A DNA stretch of 64,000 bases from Parietaria judaica (Eukaryota > Streptophyta > Magnoliopsida > Rosales > Urticaceae): contig OX940865.1 in the NCBI GenBank assembly GCA_954871525.1, forward strand, positions 25,032,420 to 25,096,419. The letters run 5' to 3'. The notes under the pieces were generated by a model. The model made no database searches. It worked only from the letters and a program-made list of their open reading frames with translations, and was not told where the DNA came from. The position numbers were made by a program, and so were the translations under genes. Shown here in pieces: positions 36,701-47,547 of the stretch (the first letter of the stretch is position 1; each line of letters begins with the position of its first letter).

Positions 36701-38517
36701 GAGAGATTCGTTCAACTTTCTTTCACCTGAAATTAAGGCAAATAGAAAAGAACGTGTTACAAACAAACACATTACACCATAGCTATGATAACTTAAGATT
36801 TACCGGTAATGGAACTCCTACCTTCTAATGTCATAAGTGTCTTTGAATTTTGATTGCGTTCCCTCTCAAGATCCCATTTTAATTGTTTTATCTCAGCAGT
36901 CGCCTGCGCAGCAACTGATGACCTACTTATATCTTCTTGTGAATCTGCAAAATCCTAGAGGCATTCATACATCTGTCGTCAAGTTTATTCATAAAAAAAA
37001 TGAAAAAACTAACTTCAAAACAAGTTAAGAAACTTAAACTACAAATAAAAGAACAAAAAGCAATCTGAAACGTATAGCATCCAGAAAACAGAAAAAGAAG
37101 AGCAACATAATACAAAGTGCATTACTCTTCTCGATTCCACCTTACTCTGAAAGGCATCGGTACGAGCAGCATGTGAACTTCCGTTGCTTAATCCATCATG
37201 TTTAACACCGTTGCTTATTTGATTTCCAAATTGTCGGTTTTTCCCTTGAGATGCTTGTTTATGTTGTCGATTAGGGGACATATCACCACTTCCCTGCAAA
37301 AGGTTTTCAATTACCCATACTTATTCTGCCTCAGAATTGATGAAGAGGAACAAAACTACAGACAAGGTACTAAGTGCTAACGAATAGTCTGAGTATTTTA
37401 GAGAGACTGAGAGCTACCTTTAGTACATTGGCAGAATTTCTAGATACTTCCAAACTATGCTTCAAGGATCCATTTTCTTTATTCATCCGGGATATTTGCT
37501 CCTTCCGAACGCAAGAGGAATGTCAGAGAACATCAGAGAAAGATACAAGCAAACCAAAAAAAGAGCTAAAAAAGTTTGTTGATTATAGTAGTAATACCTC
37601 TTTGTCCTTTAACAAAGCTGCATAATTCATCGACAAAGCTTTTATTTCCGCCTCTGATTCCTTAAGCCTCTTGATTTCCGACTTGTACTGCTCAACCTAA
37701 GATAAAACTTGAAGGGTTAAAAAGGCGATGTTTATGATTGGTCTCTTTGTATTATACGTAATATGCTGCAAGAAGTTTTGTAATATTCCACACCCGTATT
37801 TATGTGTTTCTCATAGTGTGAGGTCAAAACCGAATCTAAACTAAATCCAAAACTGAATATTTGGTAATTGGTTAAGTTAGTTTTGAACATCAATAGTGCA
37901 GCTTTCGGTTTACAAAATTAAACAGCTAAAATGTTGCTATAGATACTAGTAGTTGCGAATAGCCGAGCCGAGGACTTGTTCGTTCACCTCTAAGATAATG
38001 CACTTAAAAAACCCAGTTAACTCACTGAGCAGTATTCAGTTAAATTGAAATCAATCTTTTCTCAAATCATATAATCTAGATCACAAAACTATGTGAATTT
38101 CAACACTCAATCACTCAAAAAGTTCACATAGTATGTGAATTTCAACAATTTGACCATAATCTACCTGGGCTGTACCGAACCAGTCAATCACTCAAAAAGC
38201 TCAATTTCACATCAACCAAAATTCAATCCCTAATTCACTCAAACCGATACAAAATCACATTCCCGCAAATTCCATCGCGCAATCGCAAAAAAAAAAAAAA
38301 ACTAATGCCGTACCTCGGGACTGCCAGGGGAATCGAAACCATTAGCAAGCGGCGAGCGCGAGAACGACCTAGCGAAGCCGTGCGAGCTCCTCCGATCGGA
38401 GACCGGCGTTGCTCCACCGCCATTGACGTCGCCGTAGATCTCGTACTCCTCGTCGTCGTGGACGTCCTGAGCGATCTTGTTCAGGTTATCCTTCAAATTC
38501 GCGATCGTGTTCCACAT
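33800..38517 (-). CDS. Golgin with GRAB domain (GC3/GC4-type)
   Basis: Long coiled-coil Golgi tether. Fifteen minus-strand exons (38314-38517, 37598-37696, 37418-37501, 37141-37293, 36822-36954, 36662-36726, 36413-36580, 36253-36306, 35831-35977, 35433-35729, 35192-35257, 34808-35010, 34425-34479, 34138-34323, 33800-34030) join in frame to 714 residues, close to Arabidopsis golgin candidates 3 and 4. It has the N-terminus MWNTIANLKDNLNKIAQDVH, heptad-rich coiled coil over most of residues 70-560, then a GRAB-like domain (FLVDRRIVIKLLVTYFQRNH, VLDLMVRMLGFSNEDKERIG), a Gly-rich stretch and SFADLWVDFLL before the end. GRAB domains bind ARF1-GTP, so recruitment to the cis-Golgi is the expected role. 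No frameshift was found. GC3 versus GC4 cannot be settled by eye. Confidence 0.9.
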
Positions 38518-39507
38518 AATTCAAAGCCAAAACCTCAAATCCAGCAAGTGTCGATGATTTGATGTCTACATACACCTATATGCGTGTGTATGGATACGGG
38601 ATCGCACAAACGCAATGAACTCAACGGTGTTGAAAATTTGGGGGAAATTCGTGAATCGGAGCTAGGGATTTGAGAATGAAATAGAATTTGGTAGATCTGA
38701 ATTGGGGTTGAAACTTGGAAACGAAATTTTCTGTGTCACAATTTCGCATAATTATATTTCGATCAATAAATATTTATTTTTATATTATGCCAGAAGTACC
38801 GAATTGAAAGAAAAAAAAACCTCAATATCATATTATATCATAATTAAAAAATCTCAAAATAGTTTAATAGCTTAATATGTATGTATATATATATATATGA
38901 AAACTTCATAAAATATTTTTAATATACACAAATTCTATTATTAAGTTTTAAGTTTTCATAATTCTCAAAACAACATTTTCAAATTTTATGTTACTAAAAT
39001 ACCTCTAATATCATCTATTTTTCAGGACGATATAAGTCTATTTTTTCAGGATTAATATGTCCTGAAAAATAAATAATATTATGGGCATTTTGGTATTTGA
39101 AAAAATTGGTTTGAGAATGTGAAAATTTGAGAGTTAATAATAAAATTTGTGGAGTATTGAGAATTATTTTATAAATTTTTCATATATATATGTTATTTTT
39201 TCGCCCATGATTCTCGATACTATTAGGCCAGGCATGGTTTCATGCTTAACAAATGTTAACTCGGCACTAGTAGAATTAGACTTCAGTAGAAGTGAACCTT
39301 GATCTGTGATATTTGTGTCTACTGTACAAGATTAAGAACTTATACCCTAAACATTCTTTATTTTTATGATGAGATGATACGTCATGTCACCAATCGGATA
39401 TTTCCAACGAAGATCTAATATATGAGCCTACTTCTCAATATAGGCCCATATATAGCCCAACAAAGTATATATAAGAATTCTGTAATTATGCACTCCATTA
39501 ATTTTAT

Positions 39508-39803
39508 GGAAAAACCCATGAAATGCCCAAAAATCACTTAAGGTTTAAGGAAATTGCCCATAGTTTCAAACAATTCATTTATACCCATTTTAAAAATATA
39601 TTGGACCATATTAACCTTGATCTTAATTATATTTATTTATTTTCGTATTTAATTATTTATTATATATTTATTTTCGAAATTAAATTAATCATCCTTAAAT
39701 TTTGGTTGAAAACTTCCCCTATTAATTAGGTTATCATTTAATTTTGTTATTTTGACCCAAAATTTAATATTTCTCTCTCTCTCTTTCCCACTCTCCCTCT
39801 CAC

Positions 39804-39855
<52 letters not shown>

Positions 39856-40871
39856 GGATTGACCACCATCGCCGGATTCGGGCCGAGAGCTCGACAACTT
39901 CGTGCGTGGCTTCGACGACCGTGGTCGCGGTTGCCGAGGAGGCGGTCGTGGCCTCCGTCGTGGTCGCCCTCCATCGCGCCTCCTTCCTCCGTCGCGGTCG
40001 CCCTCCGTCGCGCATCCTTCCTCCATTGCTCTCCGTCGCGGCGCGATGATCCTTTCCACGCAATCGTAACTGTAAATTTATTTACAGTTTTCTGTATATA
40101 TGTTTACAGTTTTAAGGTAATATATTTGATTTTTGTAAATGATTTTACGATATTTTGAAGTGATAATTTCTCTTAGAGGGGCAATATTTTTGTAACTGGA
40201 TTTACACGCTTTTTGTAAATGTTTTTACACTTATTTGGAGTTATTTTACACAAATTTGCATTTATGGATATGTATATGAAATTTTAAAATCTTGTCAACG
40301 GATTTGTAAACAGATTTACATAAAATAAGGCAAAACGAAAACCAAATTTCGTAAATAGATTTACATAAAATGAGGAGAAACGAAAACCAAGTTTTGTAAA
40401 CAGATTTACATAAAATGAGACAGAAGGAAAACCAAGTTTTGTAAACAGATTTACACATAATGAGGCATAACGAAAACCAAGTTTCGTAAACAAATTTACA
40501 TAAAATTAAGCAAACGAAAATAAGGTTTCATAAATAAAAATTCGAAATAAATATAGATTAATAGGAAAATAAATTTTAGATTTTAATCGTTAAAATAGAG
40601 AATATTAAAAGTGATTTGTTAGAGCTAATAAAAAATAATACTAATTAATAGGGGAGATTTGTTATTAATTAATTTATTCAATTTGCTACATTTGAGGAAA
40701 AAATTATTTTTTATTTTAATTTAAAAAACGAATTATAATTAAATGTGGTTTAAAAATTAGAAGGGTAATTTAGTCCATATTTCAATTTGTTGGTAGTTAT
40801 GATTTCCATAATTAGAAATGGGCATTTTTTTTAAACCTTGAGCCACAAATGGGCATTTGCCTCATTTACCC
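39508..40871 (-). mobile_element. Non-autonomous Mutator-like element, copy B
   Basis: Same family as 17915-19233, inverted. The 1364-bp element has a perfect 9-bp duplication TAATTTTAT (39499-39507 and 40872-40880). Its left end GGAAAAACCCATGAAATGCC matches copy A's right end, and its right end (minus-strand GGGTAAATGAGGCAAATGCC) matches copy A's left end nearly base for base for over 100 bp. The interior carries a CT microsatellite (39805-39852), a GC-rich patch and a 45-bp tandem array. The Arg/Glu and Phe/Asn/Lys repeat frames inside are simple-sequence artefacts. Confidence 0.87.
40306..40510. repeat. Tandem array, about 45-bp unit, 4-5 copies
   Basis: Each unit contains GTAAACAGATTTACATAAAA followed by an A-rich stretch with CGAAAACCAAGTTT. 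It lies inside Mutator-like copy B; the TGTAAA/TTTACA motifs echo those in copy A. Confidence 0.8.
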
Positions 40872-42863
40872 TAATTTTATTTATAATTTTAATTCAACAC
40901 TTTACTTTAACTTATATACTATCTAACTTTCACTTATTTCTAAAATATACCCTCTATCTCGAAAACATCTAAAATTTACTCCTAAAGTATATTAATTGTT
41001 TATATACTCAACGATTGTGTATTTTTTTATAATTCAGAGAAATACATGTTAGTATAGTATGCAAATTTTAATTTCACATACTCCTTAGTTTATTTTTCAC
41101 AAATATATATAATTTATCATTCTTTTTTTTAAATAATATATAATTTATTATTCAAAAAAGCTAAAATGTAACTTCAAAGCACACGACCCAATGGAAACGG
41201 TAGCATGTTGATAGTCAACAGTGAAATAAATATGCGTTCTAATTAAAGATTTATTCACAAATATTATAACGAGTTTTTATATTAATTGGTTTTAGTCGTT
41301 ATGTTTTTCTTCCAAAAAAAAAAAAAAATTACCTATCGAAAAGTATATTTTAAAAAGATTTACAAAGTACATTTGCTCCATGTGCATATCAATGCTTCTA
41401 GTAGTGTTAATATATATAAATTTGGAATTCAATTTTTTTTTTCTTCAATTCAAACTGTAATTCTTGTTTTCTTAACAAATCCCGGTTCTTAAATATGTCC
41501 TTAGTTTGAAGTGCACTATAATTGGAAGTGAAAAAGTTGAGTTTATTTGTCCCACATTAAGATGGCATAAGAGAAATCTTGAGTTGATTATGTGTAAATA
41601 AGACAATTCTACTCTTTCTGAAAAATCTATAAACTCTCTTATGAAATATTTTAAGGCATTCTTTGTGACTTGATGAACTTTATAAACGGCTGAATAACCA
41701 CTTTATCCCCTGCCTTCTTTGCACGGGTATCATCCAATGGAATTTGGCTCCGTAGTTTCATGTCCCCCTAAAATGTTGACGTACTCTTCTCTTTTTCGTT
41801 TTCTTTTTTTTATTATTATTTCAAAAACCCAACGATGAAAATTGACATGTTTTGTCGCTTCGTCACGTAATGCTTAACGTTTGGTGACGTTGCTTGCAAG
41901 CATTTTGCTACATTATATTCAAAGACTATCACTGCAATAAACATAATTAGAAATAAAAACACAAATTTACTATATTCAGAGGTTGCTATTGTAATATTAT
42001 TTTATTTTGAAAATTTTTGAGCACGACATTATTATCCAATTAGTAGACGTTCTTTTTTCATATCGCAACTTTACTTTGTAAGAATCTTGTTAAATTAATA
42101 AATTTATTGTATTTGTAAATGAGATATATTTGCAAGATAAGTATTCAATCTTGTATAGGCAAATTTACACTGATTTTTTTTAGCGACAATAGTTTTTAGA
42201 GGCCACAACACAAAAGTCGAGATTTAATTGCATTTACGGCATGGTTTCGAACCAAGCTTATTAGACAGGTTGATCTGTACTAGTTTGTATTAGTAAAAAA
42301 AAAAACTTTAGTTTCTATGCTATATATATATATATATATATAAGTAATGAAATACTAAAATTCGTATTAAGGTTTGGAGGAATAATGAAGAGAAAATATA
42401 AAAACACTAATATATAATAAATAAATAAAAACCCTAATTATAAGAAAATCCGAGTTTGAGGAAGCTTGAAGACAGGCTACAGGGTTATATTACCCTCGAA
42501 CACTGAACATCTATCCGGTTTCAAGTTGGATTAAGTTTTTCAAATAACTTAATAAATGAATTTGTTCTTGATCTGATTATTGCAAGTGCACCTTCAAATA
42601 ACTTAATAACGTGTAGTTTATCACAAGAGCAAACTTTTGCTTTTTGACATATGAATTGATACATACATACATAGCCAGTAATATACACAATAAATGAATA
42701 TATTGAACAAATAGAAACCCTAAAAGCGCGCATAGACGAACCCGGAACCCTAATTTACTTAACCTAATAAATTAAGATTATCTGTATGAATTATGAACTA
42801 TACATAGAACTAGATTGAACAAAAATAACGTATAGATATTGTAAACAGTCCTATATATAGATA

Positions 42864-43157
42864 GGGATACCTTTGGCAAAAGTATCTAAAATTATTCAAA
42901 ATAGCACAACATGTCCCCAAACTTACAATTGTCCTCTTTAAATACCCAAGATCGTGAAATTTATGTTTTGATTGATTCTACTCATGTGTCTCCGTACGTG
43001 TGTAAATAACTTAAACTTAACAGAGATACATGAGTCAAAACCAGTCGAAAACTCAAATTTCACGACCTTGAGGGTATTTTAATCAACACAATTGAGAGCT
43101 CGAGAATATGACACAATATTTTGAATAAATTTAAGTACTTTTACCGCAGGTCATTCC
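42864..43157. mobile_element. MITE-like inverted repeat in 3' flank of small-protein gene
   Basis: The left end GGGATACCTTTGGCAAAAGT and the minus-strand right end GGAATGACCTGCGGTAAAAG are inverted over about 100 bp with mismatches (both continue through TTATTCAAAATA and CGTGAAATTT). Flanks do not form a clear duplication. Related sequence lies after the other two copies of the gene, so it was probably present before they duplicated. Confidence 0.5.
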
Positions 43158-43169
43158 ATATATTGTATA

Positions 43170-43358
43170 TCAGCCACCATTGGAGTTTGACTGAGTCTTG
43201 GGAGCGAGCATCGCCTTGCCAGAAGGCTGGCTAAATTGTTGACCTTGATCATAATAGCCATTGTTGCTGTTACTCGCCGTCGCCGAGCCGCTCGACACTC
43301 CAAGAGCTGCCTGCCCAGTAGGCGCAGAGAAAGACGAGCTATCATATGTTCCAGACAT
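43170..43358 (-). CDS. Orphan 62-residue Ser/Gln/Asn-rich protein, copy 1
   Basis: I do not recognise this family. A single short frame starts MSGTYDSSSFSAP, continues with GVSSGSATASN, NGYYDQGQQ and MLAP, and ends SNSNGG. It lacks a signal peptide, membrane helix or cysteine, and is predicted by eye to be disordered. Support for coding: the copy at 49862-50053 keeps start, frame and about 85% of the residues, with indels in multiples of three or compensated. A TATA-like TTAAATAC lies about 85 bp upstream (43441-43450), and several hundred bases of upstream sequence are also conserved between copies, so selection on the protein alone is not proven. A second frame over the same bases is open in both copies. 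Expression is unknown. Confidence 0.5.
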   Translation of the reverse strand: MSGTYDSSSFSAPTGQAALGVSSGSATASNSNNGYYDQGQQFSQPSGKAMLAPKTQSNSNGG

Positions 43359-44721
43359 ATTTCCAAGATCGATATATATATGTATCTATATATTGATAGT
43401 AATCAATCAAAAATTGTGAAACTATATGCCGTGAAATGGTGTATTTAAGCACATCTCAGTTCTCATGTAAGTAAGTACGTATGCTATTTCCATGCAATGT
43501 TGAAGGGTTTTACTAAGCTTGCTCGTTAAGTTTGTAAATTAGATAATTAGAAATTAGAAATTTCTGTAACAATATTGTGAGCTAGCTGTGAAACTCGAAA
43601 GACGTGGCCGGAGAGTAGTTTTTTTTAATCATTTTTTATTTGCCGATAATCATCAAGATTTGTCTTGCAATTTCTTAGAATCGTGGTTTGAATATTGATG
43701 AAAGAAAGATACTCGCGAAACCCACGAAATTACTGATCAATACAGATTTTGCCGTTAGATATCGGAGCTTCTTCCGATACAGCTTCTTCGTCGTAATTTG
43801 CTGTTTTTCTTTGACTAATTCGACAAATAATTAATTAGTATTATAATATAAATATGTATATATATATATATATATATGTGTGTGTGAAAAATTTAAAAAG
43901 CAGGGAAGTTTGATGTCGCTGCATGCAAAAAAAAAAAAAAAAAGATACATACTGTAAAGTTTTGTGAAGTTTTGAAGAAATTTCTAGATCTCCCACACCC
44001 AGTCAGAACTTGCCAAGACATTAATAATGCTTGGGGTTTGGTATTGGTAATATAAGTTGGTCATTTCGATATTTAGGAGAAAAAATGGTCAGAGATGGCA
44101 GGTAAGTGTGTATAAGATGTAGGAAAAAATGCTTCTAACTTCCTAGTGCGATAATGAACCTGTCTTATTTGTTTATTATATATAATTTCATAAAGTTGAA
44201 AAATTCGCTCATATATATATATATGATATTTAATATTTGTTGATTTAGGGTGAACATACGGTAATTAGTGCGGTATTTGATAAATAATAGACCGAATACC
44301 GTATTTTGATATTTTTATAATGAAAATTGAATACCCCATTTTAAAAAGATGAAAACCGCATTTATACTAAACGAATAATTGATCATCTAATACTATTCGT
44401 TCAAATTCGCTCCAAAAAATCATTTACACCATTTTCTTCAACAACCTGCCACGTAAATCGAGCAAAATTATAAATAAATAGAAAGCTTATATTTTAACAT
44501 TCGAGAGAATATTATACAAGGCTTGCCATTGCTATAAACGAGCAAGACTGGCGCTTCGGGCCTCCAAATTAAAAGGTCCCAATATATATATATATATATA
44601 TATATATTATTTTCTACTTAATCAAATATCAAGAAAAAATAATTCTTAAATACGACAAACTCAAGGCTAGCTCTAATATGATATAGTAAACTATTCAATC
44701 TCGGTAACGTAAGGGAAGGTA

Positions 44722-44931
44722 CTTTTTTTTTTTTTTTTGAATGGGGTGGTACTATCAGCCAAGGTTATAACGCACTATCGCATTACTATATATATTCAGT
44801 GCAAGAACAGGTGACACTATTGGCCAAGTTTACATATGTAAAAGGGGCACTCATTTGAGTCCCATATGGATTGAACACGTGACCTCTAGAATTGAAGTGT
44901 AGTTGAGTTACCACTACGCCAAGCTTGCGTG
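44722..44931 (-). mobile_element. tRNA-derived SINE with poly-A tail
   Basis: On the minus strand it starts near 44931 with an A-box-like TGGCGTAGTGGTAACTC and a B-box-like GTGTTCAATCC, and ends in a poly-A tract (T run at 44723-44738 on the plus strand). Flanks GTAAGGGAAGGTA (44709-44721) and GTAAGGAAGGTA (44932-44943) are a target duplication differing by one base. Length and layout fit a plant SINE. Confidence 0.75.
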
Positions 44932-45251
44932 GTAAGGAAGGTAATGTTGTTCAACTTGCATATTGTTACGCATAGATCACAGGTTATCAACTCAAGTACA
45001 CCTTTAAAATAAGAGCAAACTTTCAATTACGCTTATTAAATACTCCAGGTCACAAAATTTACATTTTCAATTTATTCAGACTCACGTGACAAAATAAATG
45101 TAGCGAATCGGAAACTTAATTTCACGATATTGGGTATTTAATCTGCGAAATTGAAAGCTCGGGAATATGCTGCGATATTTTGCACAAATATAGCTATTTT
45201 TGCCGAAATTATCCCATATATCTATACACTATAATGTATATATAATCAGAT

Positions 45252-45456
45252 TCAGCCACCATTAGAGTTTGACTGATCTTCAGGAGCGAACATCGACTGA
45301 GCAGAAGGCTGGCTATCTTGTTGACCAGATAGATCATAACAGCCATTGTTGCTGTTGCTCGCCGAGCCGCTCGAGCTCGACGCCGCCACGCCAAGATTGT
45401 CCTTCGCAGAAGTGAGAAGCCGCAGAGAACGATGAGCAATCGTATGTTGCAGACAT
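45252..45456 (-). pseudogene. Orphan small-protein gene, copy 2, frameshifted
   Basis: It begins ATG with MSATYDCSSFSA in the family frame, then about 7 extra bases around 45400-45415 shift the frame. The family frame resumes downstream as GVAASSSSGSASNSNNG and continues to SNSNGG and stop. The 205-bp length (not a multiple of three) agrees. A 1.34-kb Mutator-like element sits about 40 bp upstream of the ATG, separating it from its TATA-like box now at 46891-46898. Both lesions argue that the copy is dead. Confidence 0.7.
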
Positions 45457-45497
45457 ATTTTATGAATATATATATATATATATATATATATTTTGAT

Positions 45498-46837
45498 GGG
45501 AAAATTACGTCAAAAATATCCAATCTTCGGTCAAACTGCCTCCCGTGTACCCAACTTAATTAAAACTGGCGGCAAAAATACTCAACTTGTGTTGACTGTG
45601 GCTCTGGCATAACAACGTTAATTTTTCCGTTAACATCCCTCATGTGGCCGTTAGCGGCAAAAATACCCAACCTTCTTTTTTGAAAAAATATATTTTTTAA
45701 TTTATATATTTTTTACTTGATTAGTGATAATTACTTGAATTCCAAATACATGGAATAACACAAAAGTTAGTCAAAACATCAATGATTTCTTAATGTGCTT
45801 GTATAAAGTATAAACTACATTTGTTGATAAAAATCTTATTATTACGAGAAATTTTAAACACAATGTTACGAGTATTTTAAGTAATTGATTTTCAATAAAT
45901 TAATAAAAGGAAAGTTATATAGTTAATTTTTCTTTTTTTATTAAATAAAGTCAATTTTAGTCCGAGATATTCTTTCGTTTTCACGAAATAAAGTGTCTAG
46001 ATGTTTCAAGAAATATCAAGATACTCAAATAGTCATTAAGTTTGCAAGAAATGGTCACGAAACGCTCCCGAAACCCTTTAAGTCAGCCAAGAGCACCTCA
46101 GGCGGCCCCACAGGCCTCACACGATCCACCACGCGTCTCCTGCCCTCCTCACGTGCCCTCATAAGGGTTTACGTCAGCCTGATGACGTCAGCAAAGGTGC
46201 GGGTGTGAGTTTTCATTGTGTTTCATAGCTTCATTCGGCACTATTCATATTTTATTAGCACCGTATTAAAGGGTACGGATTTTAATGGGATCCCAAGGGA
46301 GCTCTTTTAGTCAATTATTACTAATCAAGCCCTATTGATTATTTGTAATATTTTTTTACTGGTATATATTCTTAAGTCATTTTTTTTTCAATATGGAGAC
46401 ATTGATTGACTATATTAATTCACTCCGGATACAGCCTTACCCTTTTCATTAGTAATTGACCGTTTTAGATCGAATTAATATAGTCAATCAATGTCTCCGT
46501 ATTGAAAAAAAAAAATGGCTTAAAATACCTGTAACATTGTGTTAATAAATTTCTCATAATAATAAGATATTTATCAACAAATGTAGCTTATACAAGCACA
46601 TTAAGAAATCAATTGATGTTTTGACTAACTTTTGTGTTAGTAATTATCACTAATCAAGTAAAAAAAAATTAAATTAAAAAAATTAAAAAAAATTAAAAAA
46701 AAGGTTGGGTACTTTTGCCGCTAACGGCCACATGAGGGATGTTAACGGAAAAATTAACGTTTTTATGTCAGAGTCACAGTCAACGCAGGTTGGGTACACG
46801 GAAACCAAAGATTTGATATTTTTGCCGTAATTTTCCC
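45498..46837. mobile_element. Mutator-like element inserted in leader of copy 2
   Basis: The 1340-bp element has a perfect 9-bp duplication TATTTTGAT (45489-45497 and 46838-46846). The ends GGGAAAATTACGTCAAAAAT and minus-strand GGGAAAATTACGGCAAAAAT open inverted arms of roughly 300-400 bp, with an extra stretch in the left arm. The centre (about 45895-46320) resembles LTR-retrotransposon sequence, and the right arm carries a nested foldback at 46375-46519. The paralogous locus near 50075-50085 has one uninterrupted TATTTTGAT, which is the empty site. Confidence 0.88.
46375..46519. repeat. Foldback element nested in Mutator-like arm
   Basis: Two arms of about 45 bp, each containing GACATTGATTGACTATATTA on one or the other strand, surround a loop of about 45 bp. 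It is absent from the matching left arm, so it is a secondary insertion. Flanks read CTTAAG and CTTAAA. Confidence 0.7.
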
Positions 46838-47547
46838 TATTTTGATTGTGATTAAGCAAAATCTACGAAAACTAAGCTGTGAAAATGGCGTATTTAAGCA
46901 CAATCCAAAGGGTGGATGTAAATATGCTATATCCGTTAAATATGTATAATAATGGTTTTCATGTCCAAATCCAGGTTATATATATACATTAGTAATCTTG
47001 GTCGTCAAGTTATTATAAATTAGATGATTAGATAATTACTTAGAAAATGCTGTAATGATAAGAGCTGTGAAACTCGCAAGACGTGGTCGGATCGTGTTTT
47101 GAGTACTTACGTGCAAAATAAAGGCATTCCAATTCCTCGATCGTGCATATATGGATGGAGCATGCAATTAGTTTCCAACGACCACTATTAACGCGTCATA
47201 TTTACTTGCTTTATTTTTATTGTTTACTTACTTTATTTTTATTATTTTAAATATTAAAGTGTGTTTGTTTTAGAGGTCAGTCTAAATGGTAAAATGTGAT
47301 ATATCAATCAAAATATAAATAACTAAGTCCATTTGTCTTTAAAGTCAAGTTTTTTTTTTTTTTTTTTTTAAATAAGAGTATATTGATTTTGAATTTTGAA
47401 AAATGCAGTGTTTGAAAATACCTCAAATTTATATATTTTCACCTATCATAAGATTTCTCTCTTCACAACCTTTCCAACGATAATTTCATAAATCAATTTA
47501 AAATTAAAGAGATGAAGTTTTGAAATTTTGTATGTAAAAAATATAAA

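Larger units (their letters stand above)
38518..43169. other. Intergenic region with Mutator-like element
   Basis: Golgin 5' flank, AT-rich sequence, the transposon at 39508-40871, a possible LTR-like fragment near 41545-41700, TA microsatellite at 42322-42342, and a MITE-like unit at 42864-43157 next to the small-protein gene. Confidence 0.6.

Noticed and set aside
39685..40059. Arg/Glu-rich open frames in Mutator-like copy B
   Set aside because: Produced by the CT/GA microsatellite and GC-rich tract.
40246..40493. Repetitive Phe/Tyr/Asn/Lys open frames
   Set aside because: Translation of a 45-bp tandem array whose unit length happens to keep frames open.
40306..40510. Regular repeats considered as a CRISPR-like array
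   Set aside because: Units are contiguous tandem copies without unique spacers, inside a plant transposon.
41545..41700. Sequence with TGTCCCACATT resembling an LTR start
   Set aside because: No matching end or duplication was found, so it is only mentioned as a possible fragment.
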